Of a stretch of 64,000 bases of DNA, positions 31,241-41,497 are shown in pieces. The stretch lies in NCBI GenBank assembly GCA_963693315.1, contig OY856188.1, positions 200,421,619 through 200,485,618 of the forward strand. The letters are read 5' to 3'. The stretch comes from Diogma glabrata (taxonomy: Eukaryota; Arthropoda; Insecta; Diptera; Cylindrotomidae). The translations under genes were made by a program, and so were the position numbers. The first letter of the stretch is position 1, and every line of letters begins with the position of its first letter. Under the pieces are notes generated by a model. That model had not been told where the DNA came from, did not search any database, and saw only the letters and a program-made list of their open reading frames with translations.

Positions 31241-32570
31241 GCCAAAGTAACTTGGAGATCTTAAAACTAGGTGCCGTAGTGCAATTGATTAAAGGTCTGA
31301 TAGGCATGACGTTTTTATGTACTTTTGGTAAACCGATGAATATAGGTGTTGTGGGATTAATTACTTTATATTTTATGTTACTGTTGCTATTCAATAAGTT
31401 GTAACATGAATTTATACTGCTGTTTATACTTTTATAGTATTTATTTGTTGGATCAGAATCTAACTTTGTGATGTTATTGCTATTAATGAAATTCAAAACT
31501 TTATGATGGTATTCGATATCGTACAACACAACCGTGGTATTACCTTTATCCGCCTTGCATAAGATGGCTTTATGGTTTTTTAGCTTTGTGCGTAAACCTT
31601 TATATTATCCTGGAGATAATTGTTTTTATGTTGAGGTGTATGTTATTTTCTTGTTTGATAGTCTTTTTGATTTTATCATTAAACATAATTCTTAATTCAT
31701 TTTGTGTTTGTATGTTGGGTACTGATTTTACGATGGTTTCAAGATTCAATATATCATTAATTCCTTTGAGGTTGTGGCGAACAGGTATATTATAGTTCAA
31801 ACCTTTTTCAAGAATGGTTGTCTCAGGGCTTGAGAACACAATGTTTGTCTTATTGATAGTTCTAGGATAAAATATTTGCTTGAAATGTGAGAAATCCTCT
31901 TTCGTGTCTCTGTTGTATATATTCAGTAGTTTGTTAATCTTATTTTTGTGTTTGAATTTAATTTTAGATTTGTAAATGTTTACTTTATTATTGATGAAAG
32001 TTAAAACATCATTTATTACTATGCTATGGATATCATTCAATAACTGCAAAAAGGCTTTGTACACCAAAGAATTGAGCTTTATTTTCTTAATGTAAAGTTG
32101 TTTAATTTCATGCTTAACCCAATGTATTTCTGCTTTGTGTTTGGTTTTTCTAGCAGCCATAGAATTACATCTAATTTTAATTTGAGCATACTTTGGTGTG
32201 ATTTTGCACTTTAAACATTGCTTATTATAACGTATATGGAAAGCAGTTTTTACAAGTTGTTTCTGGATTTTGATATATTTAAAGATTGTTTTAGCTTGAC
32301 TCGCCATATTAAAATTCATTATGAAAGAAAAACTTTTTGTATTTTGTGTGGAATATTTTCACCCACTTCACAATATTTAGCAAAAACAAATAAGTAAAAA
32401 CCTTTGTTTATTTATTTATGTATTATTTACATCCGTCATGTGAAGTATATTTGTAGTAAATTTTATTTATATAAAATTAGACATGTTTCGATAACTTAAA
32501 AATTATCATCCTCAGTATAAACAAAAATCCGCGAGCATCTAAACTATGAATTCTAATTAAGGAGTTAAAG
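31236..32570 (-). mobile_element. Penelope-like element, 3'-truncated, in gypsy integrase
   Basis: The minus-strand ORF 32319-31600 (239 aa) has a long basic N-terminal region: LKCKITPKYAQIKIRCNS, KRDTKEDF-like NRDTKEDFSHFKQIFYP, and ILEKGLNYNIPVRHN. It is followed in another frame (31529-31224) by FIGLPKVHKNVMPIRPL, the Penelope RT fingers motif (GLPK.HK....RP). The catalytic YxDD part and the GIY-YIG endonuclease are absent, so the 3' half was lost. About 250 bp upstream of the ORF hold the 5' UTR with a hammerhead-like core. The insertion splits the gypsy integrase after IPKTIRADN. Confidence 0.85.
32480..32516 (-). ncRNA. Hammerhead-ribozyme-like core in Penelope 5' region
   Basis: On the minus strand: CTGAGGA, then a GATAA / TTATC helix, then GAAACATGT. 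This is the CUGANGA - stem II - GAAA - stem III arrangement of the hammerheads known from Penelope-like elements. The third conserved segment and stem I were not resolved by eye, so cleavage competence is unproven. Confidence 0.5.
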
Positions 32571-32759
32571 CGACCAAAAGGTCAAGATGTGGTAGAGCCA
32601 TTAACTTTCCAAGGAGATTTAATGATTATGAATTATAAATTAAAGTAAAGTAAAATTAAACTTAAAGTAAGTTTAAATTTGAATTATACATGAAAGAATA
32701 ATTCTAAACAAGAAAATTATTAGAGATGTAATTTTAATTTCAATTAAAGAAGAGAGATG

Positions 32760-33459
32760 GGGTTCGTTCGTAAACACCAAATCGCTTGCTTATTTTCCTA
32801 TTTTGACGTTTGTGGCTGGAAATGGTCGTTCTTAAACTATTTCTTGCCTATTTAAGCAAGCGATTTGACCGATTAAGTTGTTCGGAAACTCCATTTCTAT
32901 TCCAAAATAGGTGATTCGATCGCTCATTTTGGACTCGCTGTTTTTGAGATCCTAAATAAGAACTGAGATCTAAAAGTTATATTTGCGGTTTTTATTTAAT
33001 TTTATTCAAAACAAATACAATAATATTATTAAAAATATAAATTTAATATATTATTTTTTGTGTCTCATTTATTTACTAGAAATATGAAAATTGTTTTTTT
33101 AAATCTGCATCTATTTTTCTATACAAAAATTAATCAAATAAAAATTCAAAATTTAAATCATTTGTTTTTATTTTTCATAATTTGAAATCTGCAAATAATT
33201 ATTTTTTCACACAAACCATAAACATGTTTTGTGTTATGTTTAGTTTGTTTTTCCTGTTGTTAAATTATTATTATTATTGTGATAAGTTTTAATACATAAT
33301 TATTAATTTTTAATACTTCATATATATTTAGGCAAATGGTCGTTCGGAAACAAAATGCCAATTCTTGTTCTTGTTGAAGAACTGATAGCCACACCCCTTG
33401 GAATGACAGTTGCCTATTTTAGAAAATAAGCAAGCGATTTGATGTTTCCGAACGAAACC
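32760..33459. mobile_element. 700-bp TIR element at the gypsy 2 PPT/LTR border
   Basis: The left end GGGTTCGTTCGTAAACACCA and the right end (complement GGTTTCGTTCGGAAACATCA) both continue AATCGCTTGCTTATTTTC. Flanked by ATG (32757-32759 and 33460-33462), a 3-bp target duplication whose TG is also the start of the LTR. Inner copies of the word GTCGTTC..AAAC occur near 32830 and 33343. No transposase ORF. Confidence 0.85.
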
Positions 33460-33460
33460 A

Positions 33461-33659
33461 TGTTCTATATTGTTGCTTATTGGGTTGAACATAAGTGAAG
33501 TGAGCAACAATCAGATTTGACATCTTGATCTAGTTGAAACATATAATGGTCAGAGTTAACACATGTAAAATACAATTTAATGAGTTTTTCTTAAAATCTT
33601 GAAATAAACACTCTTACAAAGTAAAACAGAATCTTTTATTAAAAATAACAAATAAAACA
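33461..33659 (+). repeat. 3' LTR of gypsy element 2
   Basis: 199 bp with TG...CA ends; see the 5' LTR. Followed directly by the ATAAG target duplicate. Its polypurine tract is now 700 bp away because of the MITE at 32760. Confidence 0.92.
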
Positions 33660-33950
33660 ATAAGCTTTCTACTTGCGACAGGGTTGCATTGATTTTAATC
33701 AGTGATTTAAATCAACTTGATTTTTTTTTTTAAAAATCATTGATTTAAAACAATTGAAAAAATTTCTAAAATTTTTGAGCAAATTAAAAAAAAACTGTGG
33801 TTGGAATTTCAATATGTTTCACAACAGCATATAGAAACAATTGAATCGGTCATTTCAAAAACCTCTTAAGTCACATTTTTTACCAACATGCTTTTTTTGC
33901 AGAAAATGGTTCCTTAAAGGGAGATGCGTATTCTGGGTAAAAATCACGTA

Positions 33951-34026
33951 AGTCGATAGCGATAGCAGTCCTGCATCCTTGCGTAGGACGAGAGGACCCG
34001 CAGGTACGGACCCATGACACTCGTCC
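33951..34026 (+). other. Fragment resembling the 28S rRNA sarcin-ricin region
   Basis: GC-rich island in AT-rich DNA containing CGATAGCAGTCCTGC and GGACGAGAGGACCCGCAGGT, close to the eukaryotic 28S words CGATAGCAATCCTGC and GTACGAGAGGAACCGCAGGT in the same order and similar spacing. It is followed by CACTCG and then by a repeated TATATGAATTA tail. It may be a rRNA-derived SINE head or a decayed rDNA fragment. Confidence 0.5.
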
Positions 34027-34270
34027 TCTTTTCGAGGATTCGTATTATATATGAATTATATATGAATTATATACGTATTATACTATTATATATGAATTAA
34101 CTCATAATTAAGAATGTTGGAGAATATGACTATGTACCATAAGGATATTAAAACATGACAAATTAATACATGTAAAATGTTAATAAGATTATTTTTAAGT
34201 GTAATTCTCAATAATAAGCAATAAAAAATATGATTACTACGATTTTTTTGATTAAACTTTATGCCACTAA

Positions 34271-35912
34271 TGCCCGTTTGCACGACTTCGGCTTAAGAGT
34301 TTGGCTTAATTTAAGTGCCGCTTAATGCAATATTTAGTTTGCACCAAATGCCATCTGTCACTTAAATAGTGCTAAGCGGCACTTAGTTTAAGTGGAACTA
34401 AAACCATCGCTTAATATTTAAGTGTCACATTTAACTTCTTTATTATGTTATTTCGAATTTTGAATTGTTTTGTGACGGTTATTTAAAAATGATATAAACT
34501 ATATTTTTAGTTGTTTGAAGATTTTGATTTGTGTTTAAAGAAAAATAAACTAAACTATATATATTACGATATTTATAATTTTGAATTATCTTGTGACGGT
34601 TACTTAAAAATAAAATAAAATGAATATTGAAATTGAAAATGATGTATGTGATGATGATATTGAACTTATTGAATTGTTAGATGTGGGAATACCTCGGAGA
34701 ATTTTTAATCGTGTAGATCTTTTATATTTGTATAACGGTTGTGATTTTTACAAAAGATTTCGCTTGACTAAATCAACAGTGTTATTTTTGTTGGAATTAA
34801 TTGACGAGCAACTGGAATTTCCATACGACAAGTAAGTACTCCTACGCTATTTTATAATTTTCTAATTTCTAACAAATTATTGTTCATTTTACAGAAACTA
34901 TTGCGTATCTCCTATTAATCAATTGCTAATAACTCTTCAGTTATTTGCCACTGGAAATAACCTACTTAGCATTGGAGATTTTGGTGGGCTTCATTACTCA
35001 ACTGTCTAGAATTATTGTCAGTTTCAAAGGCTATAGCATCATTACGTGACAAGTTTATAAAGATTCCGTCAACATCTGAAGAGATTCGTCATTCTCAAAA
35101 TGAATTTTATAATATTGCATCATTTCCTCGTGTAATTGATGCCGTTGATGGAACCCATGTAAAAATACAGTCACCAGGTGGGGAAGACGCTGAAATTTTT
35201 AGAAACCGGAAAGGATGCATGTCAATAAATGTACAATGTATTTGCAACCACAATTTAGAGTGCATGAATGTAGTTGCTCGATGGCCCGGATCAGCACATG
35301 ATGCAACAATTTTTAATCATTCAAAAATAAAAAAATGTTTTGACAACGGAATGTATAGAAATTCCATATTACTAGGTGATAGTGGGTATGGCGCAAAACC
35401 ATATCTGTTAACTCCATTGCTTAGTCCAACAACTGCTGCTGAACATTTATATAATGAAGCCCATATACGAACGCGAAACATAATTGAACGTTTCTTTGGA
35501 GTTGTAAAACGGCGGTTTCCCATTTAAGCCTACGGTTGCCGTCTAAAATTAAAAACCACATTAACAATTATTGTAGCAACTATGGTGCTACAATAATGGT
35601 TTTAATTAATATTTAATGTTTTTTTAATAAAATAATATTTAAATAATTTTTTTTTGATAATAATTTTTAATAATGCGTCTAACATAACATTAATAATTTT
35701 TGAATTGACAGCTTAACATATAGAGCAACCAATATTTCTTGGACATTTTGGCTGCACACATTTTTTTAGTACATAAATTTGTAATAGATTATTAGCTTTA
35801 CTAAACTTTTATGAAAAGGGAGTGGTGCAAATGACAATATGGTTAAGCTGCACTTAATGTTAAGTGTCACTTAGTTAAACGAAATATTTAATCTAGTTCG
35901 TGCAAACGGGCA
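34271..35912 (+). mobile_element. PIF/Harbinger transposon
   Basis: 1642 bp, terminal inverted repeats TGCCCGTTTGCACGA (left) and TCGTGCAAACGGGCA (right), flanked by the target duplication TAA (34268-34270, 35913-35915). TAA/TWA duplications and a HARBI1-like transposase inside are diagnostic. Subterminal AAGTG/CACTTAA words are repeated near both ends. Nested in the hAT-like element. Confidence 0.93.
34620..35605 (+). pseudogene. HARBI1-like (DDE_Tnp_4) transposase
   Basis: Exon 1, 34620-34832, encodes MNIEIENDVCDDDIELIELL to LEFPYDK. A GTAAGT donor and a TTTTACAG acceptor near 34892 remove a short intron and keep the frame (NYCVSPINQLLITLQLFATG). A frameshift near 35005 precedes SVSKAIASLRDKF. 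The catalytic core is intact: RVIDAVDGTHVKI (first D), ILLGDSGYGAKPYLLTP (second D), RNIIERFFGVVKRRFPI (E). A TAA at 35525 interrupts the conserved FPI-AYGCRLKLKT stretch that continues to a stop near 35600. Two lesions therefore inactivate an otherwise recent transposase. The separate Myb/SANT-type second ORF usual for PIF/Harbinger was not found. Confidence 0.9.
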
Positions 35913-37254
35913 TAACCCTATTTCTTGCTAAAACAACATAAGTCAAGAACTGTTTTTCAGGTTTTTTTCATATTTCTATTAATAAATTGCATAGGTTATT
36001 CGCTATTTTAATTTTTCACCCCTCAAATACTAAATTAAACATAAAAAAGTTCTTTAAAACTCATTTGTTTGTGTATGAAACAGTTTTTATTGATTTCTGA
36101 AAAATTCTAATTGAGTGACTTATGAGGTTTTTGAAATGACCGATTCAATTTAAGAGCAAGTTCCCATTATAACATGCGTGCTAAGGAGATGATGGACGCA
36201 ATTTTTTTTGTTTTTTTTAAGTGTTTTTAACAATAAATCCTATCACATAATAAAGTATGACTTATGCAAATATTTCATGAAACTTGAAAGGATAAAGAAA
36301 ATAAAAAGGGTAAACATTCAGTAAGGCAGTAAGTGGCATTGGCATAGTCCATGATCATTTGTCGCGCTGCCTTCCTTAATAATAAAAGAATAGATAGCTC
36401 TCGAGATCGTTAACTCTTAATGATCCAACATAGCTTTTGAATAGTACAGAAAACATTGAATGTGATAAGCTACATTTTGTCATTGTCCCATATATCAGAA
36501 TTCCGGATATATTCAAGTCCTGGTAATACAGCTACCCCAGGCACTATCAAATGTTCTTTGATTTTTCTTCAAACAAGTACGCAGGCAAGGATTGGCGAAA
36601 GGCGAGATGCGCTCATCAATCATGACGGATGACATCACTCTAAGGCAGCAACAAAGTATCTCAGTTTGGCAACGGCGTTCGACAAGACACGATTTTCATA
36701 TCGCTAGCACAGTGTAAAAATCTAGTAACTAAAAACTGTTACTTTACTTTTATCTTTCCTTGCCTCTCAAAAGAATAAAATCAAGCCTAATGATTTATTT
36801 AAAGAAGTTAGGACCACTGCTTCAAAAGAGTGAATATAGGGCCATTTCTTCAAAAATTATACAAATTAAAGCAATTTTTTTTTAAAAATCAAATCCGATT
36901 TAAATAAAAAAAACTGATTTAAATCAAATAAATCGGATTTTTTTGATTTAAAAAAAAACAGATTTTTATGCAACCCTGGCTTGCGAGTGATGACCCGTCA
37001 GATACAACACCGCAAACCAATATAGGAATGCAATCTTACTACCAATTCAAGATAAAAAATCAATCAATGAACTTGATAGTACAACAAGAGTTTAAGTAAA
37101 TCAATCTTCACTTCCAAGGTTGTTACCAAAACAAAAGCTTGTTATCACTAGATTGTGCTTGTGGAATGTCCTAGCTAAATATTAAAAGAAAAAGAGGTAC
37201 CCAGATCTACCCAGGCTTCTGAAACCAAGAAAATTCATAAAAGACAAATTATTA

Positions 37255-38960
37255 TTATTAATCGTATGTTTTATTTAACAAATTTTTGAAAAATTTACAA
37301 GTTAAATATTAATATCTAATGAATCTAACCAATCAATTGCCAAATCGGTCATATTGTGAAGCTGATTTAGATCACCATCGAAGCGCCTAATCGGACATTC
37401 AGAGTATATGTGCCTTATTGTTTGAGAATGATCACCACAATCACAGGATGGTGAGACTTCATTATTGTACATGAGAATCTCGGCATTTGTAGCACCATGA
37501 TTTACTCTAATACGGTTTATAGTAATCCAACGTCTTCGAGAATCAGACGTTTCTGGAACTTCAACACGAATGGTTCAGATATGAGTTCTTTATTGATAAA
37601 ATCCGAATTATTGTGTAATATTTGCCATTAATTGAATATTCATCAATATTTTCAATAGATGCAATCTTTGTCCAAAGTGGGGTACGAGATAACAAACGAT
37701 TTTGTCCTCTATTCATTAAATCCGAGTGGATAGGCAGTCTATCATTTTCATTCAATTTAATCCACGTGTTAACCACTGACTTTTCTCTTCTTAATGCTGG
37801 TGGGGCGATATTTGATAAAATAGGAAGCCATTGAAGAGGAGTAGTTCGCAAAGTTCCGGAAATTATTCTCATACAACTATTAAGTTGGATATCAATAATA
37901 CGAGAGTGAACACTGTGATTCCAAACAGGAGCACAATATTCTGCTGTAGAATACACTTATGCTAGAGCTGATAACCTTAACGTTTTTCCATTAGCTCCCC
38001 ATCGAGTTCCTGATAATTTTTGAATGATATTAATACGATATTTGATTTTTTGACCCAATTTTTCGCAATGTTGTCTAAAAGTAAGTGATCTATCCAAAGT
38101 AACTCCAAGATATTTAGGTGTTGGATTAAAACTAACCAAATGTCCATCCATGAGTACATTAAGTTGATCATTAGCACGATGAGTAGATAAATGAAACACT
38201 GCAACTTCCGTTTTACCAGGATTAATCTTTAAACGCCATCCTTCATAATATTTTCTTAAAATTTCTAAATCTTGAGCTATAATTGATTCAACATTGACTA
38301 TTTTTTTACCGTATGAGTATTGATATGCAATAGCCAAATCATCCGCATATATAAATGTTTGTTTGTGGTAAATCCGACGTATAAAGATTAAACAGGATAG
38401 GAGCAAGGACTGAACCCTGTGGAAGACCATTATTTATATAAGTCCTGCTTTGTAGATTTGATAAATGTACAACAAAATTACGATTGGACAACAAAGCCGA
38501 TACAATATTTATAGTTTTTCTACATTTGATCACAGAGCACAGTTTTAACAACAGTCCATGTTTCCAAACTGTATCATACGCTGCACTTAAATCAACGAAT
38601 ACTACTGCTGTTTGTTTCTTATCTTGAAGCCCCGCTTCAATATATGTTACTAGGGATAAAACTTGATCACAGCAACTTCTATTTGGACGAAAACCAGCTT
38701 CTTCAATCGGAATTTTTTCGTCAATTGTGGTAGATATTCTATTATAAATAATTCGCTCAAATAATTTATATGCAACACACAACAGAGAAATTGGACGATA
38801 ATTCTCAGAACGATTTTTATCTTTACCTGGTTTCAGAATTGCTGATACTTTAGTTGAATGTCAAATATTCGGAATCAAGCCACAATCCAAACAATTTGAA
38901 AAAAGTTTGGACAACCAACCAAAGACAAATAACTCTGCAGTGTCCAATACTGAAGAACAC
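37255..38960 (-). pseudogene. I-like LINE relic: RT and cysteine-rich C-terminus
   Basis: Minus-strand RT from about 38960: VSAILKPGKDKNRSENYRPI, then KLFERIIYNRISTTIDEKIP and EEAGFRPNRSCCDQVLSLV (38782-38600), VVFVDLSAAYDTVWKHGLL (motif A), NNGLPQGSVLAPILFNLY, IYADDLAIAYQY (38340, YADD), PKYLGVTLDRSLTFRQHC, then the C-terminal part 37956-37310. The end carries CDCGDHSQTIRHIYSEC, a cysteine/histidine cluster like that of I/Jockey ORF2 tails. A stop and frame changes occur at 37957 and 38340. The tail after the stop is TTAATAATAATAAT, like the TAA-repeat tail of I elements. Endonuclease and ORF1 are missing (5' truncated). Confidence 0.87.
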
Positions 38961-38995
38961 CAAGTTCTGGCGTAAAGAATGAATCATTTTAAAAT

Positions 38996-39205
38996 ATATG
39001 AAGTGGCTGAAATCTCAAGCTCTGAGATATAAAGACTTCGGTCTGGGTTAAGGATTTTGATATAGTTTTGGGCAGCGATGCATATCAAACCTAAAACTCT
39101 TTGTTAAAGTACCTACATGTATTTTGTTATCTGTGTTCAGATATTTATTACAAAACTAACACGAAACATCAATACGTTGCCAGGAAATTATAACAGATCA
39201 TAAAT
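38996..39205 (+). repeat. Dispersed repeat B, copy 1
   Basis: Shares GGCTGAAATCTCAAGCTCTG, AGACTTCGGTCTGGGTTAAG, TAGTTTTGGGCAGCGATG, ACTAACACGAAAC and AATTATAACAGATCATA with 44060-44295. Compared with copy 2 it lacks about 45 bp after GGATTTT. No ORF. Confidence 0.8.
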
Positions 39206-39509
39206 TAACATAAATTAGTGAAACGATGATACCATCAGCAAACTACACAAAAACCTCTCCAATTAGATTTTCATAAAAATACTACAATATCAAAAATTCA
39301 TATTTCTTTAGAAATATTCTCAATATTATAATAAAAAAAATTTTAAACTTTTTTACACAATTCTAAAAATATTCCAAAATCAAAGATTGAAACTTTTTTC
39401 GAAATTCCAAAAATTATAATAAAATCAAAAATTTAAACTTTTTAAAACTATTCCGAAAATTCTTACAAAATTTTTACAAATTTCTGAAAATATGACACGA
39501 GTTCGTTTA

Positions 39510-39610
39510 GTTGGGGTCCGCCTCCTGGGGGTGGGTTCGTTGAAAAACTTAGGTGGTGTGGGTTATATATATGTAGGTACCTTAGGCTGGAGGGGTGGAG
39601 TTTAGGAGTT
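39510..39610 (-). repeat. Inverted copy of the GC-rich repeat unit
   Basis: Reads GGGGTCCGCCTCCTGGGGGT, GTTCGTTGAAAAACTTAGGT, GGTTATATATATGTAGGTAC on the plus strand, the complement of the right half of the units at 39781 and 40073. Divergent (about one change per eight bases by eye). Confidence 0.75.
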
Positions 39611-39780
39611 ATGGGGGGAAACTTTGGAAACTGAACATAGGAAATTTCCAGAATTGTTCTAAAATCGAAAACGAATTTCAAAATTTTGAAATTTTGACAA
39701 ATTGACTTTTGTATTTATTAATAAAAATGTAAGTATAATACGCATAAGTATAAGTAATGTAAGTATATTAACACGCAGAA

Positions 39781-40345
39781 CTATCAAATTATAACAATAA
39801 TAAAAAATTAAATAAGGGATGGGTGCGGGGGAAGTGGGGGTGGGGGTGGTGTGGGGAGCTATTGATAAAAGGTCTGCAGGGTCGCAGAAGCGAGTGAAAA
39901 ATAAAAAAATATATCATAAAATATTATATCTTAAAATATTTCATTTCAAATAACCTAAACCCCACCCTTCCGGCCTAAAATACCTACATATATATAACCC
40001 CCACCACCTAAGCTTTCCTACGAACTCACCCCCACCCCCAGGCGGCCCCCATATAACGGGGAACCATTTCATCTATCAAATTATAACAATAATAAAATAT
40101 TAAATAAGGGATGGGTGCGGGTAAGGGGATGGTGTTGGGGAGGTGCTATTGATCGAAGGTCTGCAGGGTCGCAGAAGCGAGTGAAAAATAAAATAATATA
40201 TCACAAAATATTATATCTTAAAATATTTCATTTCAAATAACCTAAACCCCACCCTTCCGGCCTAAAATACCTACATATATATAACCCCCACCACCTAAGC
40301 TTTCCTACGAACTCACCCCCACCCCCAGGCGGCCCCCATATAACG
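39781..40345 (+). repeat. Two tandem ~280-bp units with G-rich and C-rich ends
   Basis: Unit 1 is 39781-40059 and unit 2 is 40073-40345. Each starts CTATCAAATTATAACAATAA, runs through a G-rich block, GGTCTGCAGGGTCGCAGAAG, an AT-rich part and a C-rich block (CCCCCACCCCCAGGCGGCCC), and ends ATATAACG. The G-rich and C-rich blocks are partly complementary. No coding frame. Confidence 0.85.
39816..39856 (+). other. G-quadruplex-forming tract
   Basis: Contains GGG, GGG, GGGGG, GGGGG, GGGGG and GGGG runs separated by one to five bases (for example GTGGGGGTGGGGGTGGTGTG). Six runs of three or more G within 41 bases exceed the usual four-run rule. Striking within AT-rich DNA. Confidence 0.7.
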
Positions 40346-40479
40346 AACCGTAGCCGAAAATATTTCAAAAATTATAACAAAATCAAAAATTTCCATGTCA
40401 AGTTACATGTTCGATTTTCAAGTCATACAAGTAATTAATTTCATTTTTTTTTTTTTAAATTGGGTAAAAAATATTATTT

Positions 40480-40880
40480 TGACACACTTATAATATCTTT
40501 TTGACAAGCTTAATGCAATAATCTAGGTTTTGGTCTTACATACCAATCCCGACCATCAATATTTCTCCAAATTCAATGTTCCTACTCGTAATCACTTAAA
40601 ATGATCGTTTTTTAAGCAAAATATATGCAATTTTCCTTGTTTTGACACACCTAACGTTTTTTTACACACTTCCTGTTCAGCTATCGAACACACCGGTCTT
40701 TCGGCTCTTACAATTGAGTATACCATTTTTAGAAAAAAAAATTTTTGAAATCCGTCTAGAGGTTTTCTAGAAGGTCCTTAAACGTCGAGAAATGCCAAAA
40801 AAGTAAGAATTTCACTTTTGGCTCGAGAATGTAATACTTAGATCTTTCAGACCGTAGAAAATGCATTTTTTGGTTATGTT
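40480..40880 (+). repeat. Dispersed repeat A, copy 1
   Basis: Matches 50515-50955 through TACCAATCCCGA, ATTTCTCCAAATTCAATGTT, CGTAATCACTTAAAATGA, CCTTGTTTTGACACAC, CTTTCGGCTCTT, TTTTGAAATCCGTC, AATGCCAAAAAAGT and CTTTCAGACCG. Copy 2 is longer in the middle. No ORF. Confidence 0.8.
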
Positions 40881-40975
40881 GTGATACATACAGCCCATTC
40901 ATGACTTCGTCAACTCTTCCATAGACATCTAAATTATTCCTACAAAAACCCTGTAATGCCTGCATCGCACATCGC

Positions 40976-41301
40976 AGCCCATCCACTTTGAAACATGTTT
41001 CAAAATTTGGTTTACAAACTTGTTTGCATGTTTACCATACATTATGAAACGTGTTTGTAAACTTGGTTGATAAACTTACAATTATAGATGTCAATTTCTA
41101 TTGTTATTTTATTAAACTCTTCCATACACAGTGAAACATGTTTACAAACCATTAGCTCCGCCTACTTAAAATCAAAGCGTTTTTATTTTACTAGAACCAA
41201 TTCGTAAACCGTCAAATTGGTTTGCAAACTTCACCATACACTATAAAACATTCTATAAACACAAACCAAGTTTTGCAACATGTTTCAAAGAGGATGGGCT
41301 C
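40976..41301. mobile_element. 326-bp MITE
   Basis: The left end AGCCCATCCACTTTGAAACA continues TGTTTCAAAATTTGGTTT; the right end is its complement with a few changes and ends GGATGGGCT at 41301. Internal words (TGTAAACTTGGTT, GTTTGTAAAC, GTTTACAAAC) repeat in both orientations. No ORF; target duplication not clear. Confidence 0.75.
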
Positions 41302-41348
41302 CTTTACAAAATGCTTTAGTTTACGTATTGTATAACGGTTAATGTTGA

Positions 41349-41497
41349 GCAGACTACAGAACTTCAATCAATTTGTCAATCAATTGAAAACGAAATAAAA
41401 TTTAGGGGATTTTTACACTAAATTTTATTTCGTTTATTTTCGTTTTCGAATTGATTGACGAATTGATTGACAAATTGATTGAAGGTCTGTAGCCTGC
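41349..41497. repeat. Fold-back element with one duplicated arm segment
   Basis: The left arm GCAGACTACAGAACTTCAAT continues CAATTTGTCAATCAATTG...AAATTTAG; the right arm is its complement ending at 41497, but with the ATTGATTGACgAATTGATTGAC segment doubled and an extra CGTTTATTTT. The loop is GGGGATTTTTACA. Confidence 0.8.

Larger units (their letters stand above)
27603..33659 (+). mobile_element. Gypsy (Ty3) retrotransposon 2 with LTRs and target duplication
   Basis: 199-bp LTRs at 27603-27801 and 33461-33659 differ at only a few positions. A perfect 5-bp target duplication ATAAG flanks the element (27598-27602 and 33660-33664). A PBS follows the 5' LTR; the polypurine tract AAGAAGAGAG lies at 32747-32756. 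Gag, protease, RT, RNase H and integrase remnants run on the plus strand. Two later insertions sit inside: a Penelope element (about 31236-32570) and a MITE (32760-33459). Confidence 0.93.
33679..36978. mobile_element. 3.3-kb TIR element, hAT-like ends
   Basis: Ends CAGGGTTGCAT... and ...ATGCAACCCTG, followed on both sides by A/T-rich inverted sequence rich in GATTTAAATCA. Flanked by ACTTGCGA (33671-33678) and GCTTGCGA (36979-36986), an 8-bp target duplication with one difference. CAGGG ends and 8-bp duplications are hAT traits. No hAT transposase was recognised; a Harbinger transposon (34271-35912) occupies the middle. A further inverted pair, TTGAATCGGTCATTTCAAAA and onward, lies at 33841-33874 / 36115-36148. 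Confidence 0.8.

Noticed and set aside
36280..36720. GC-richer minus-strand frame (SVMIDERISPFANPCL) as a hAT transposase
   Set aside because: No hAT motif (such as the dimerisation WW or CxxH parts) is visible and stops interrupt it soon.
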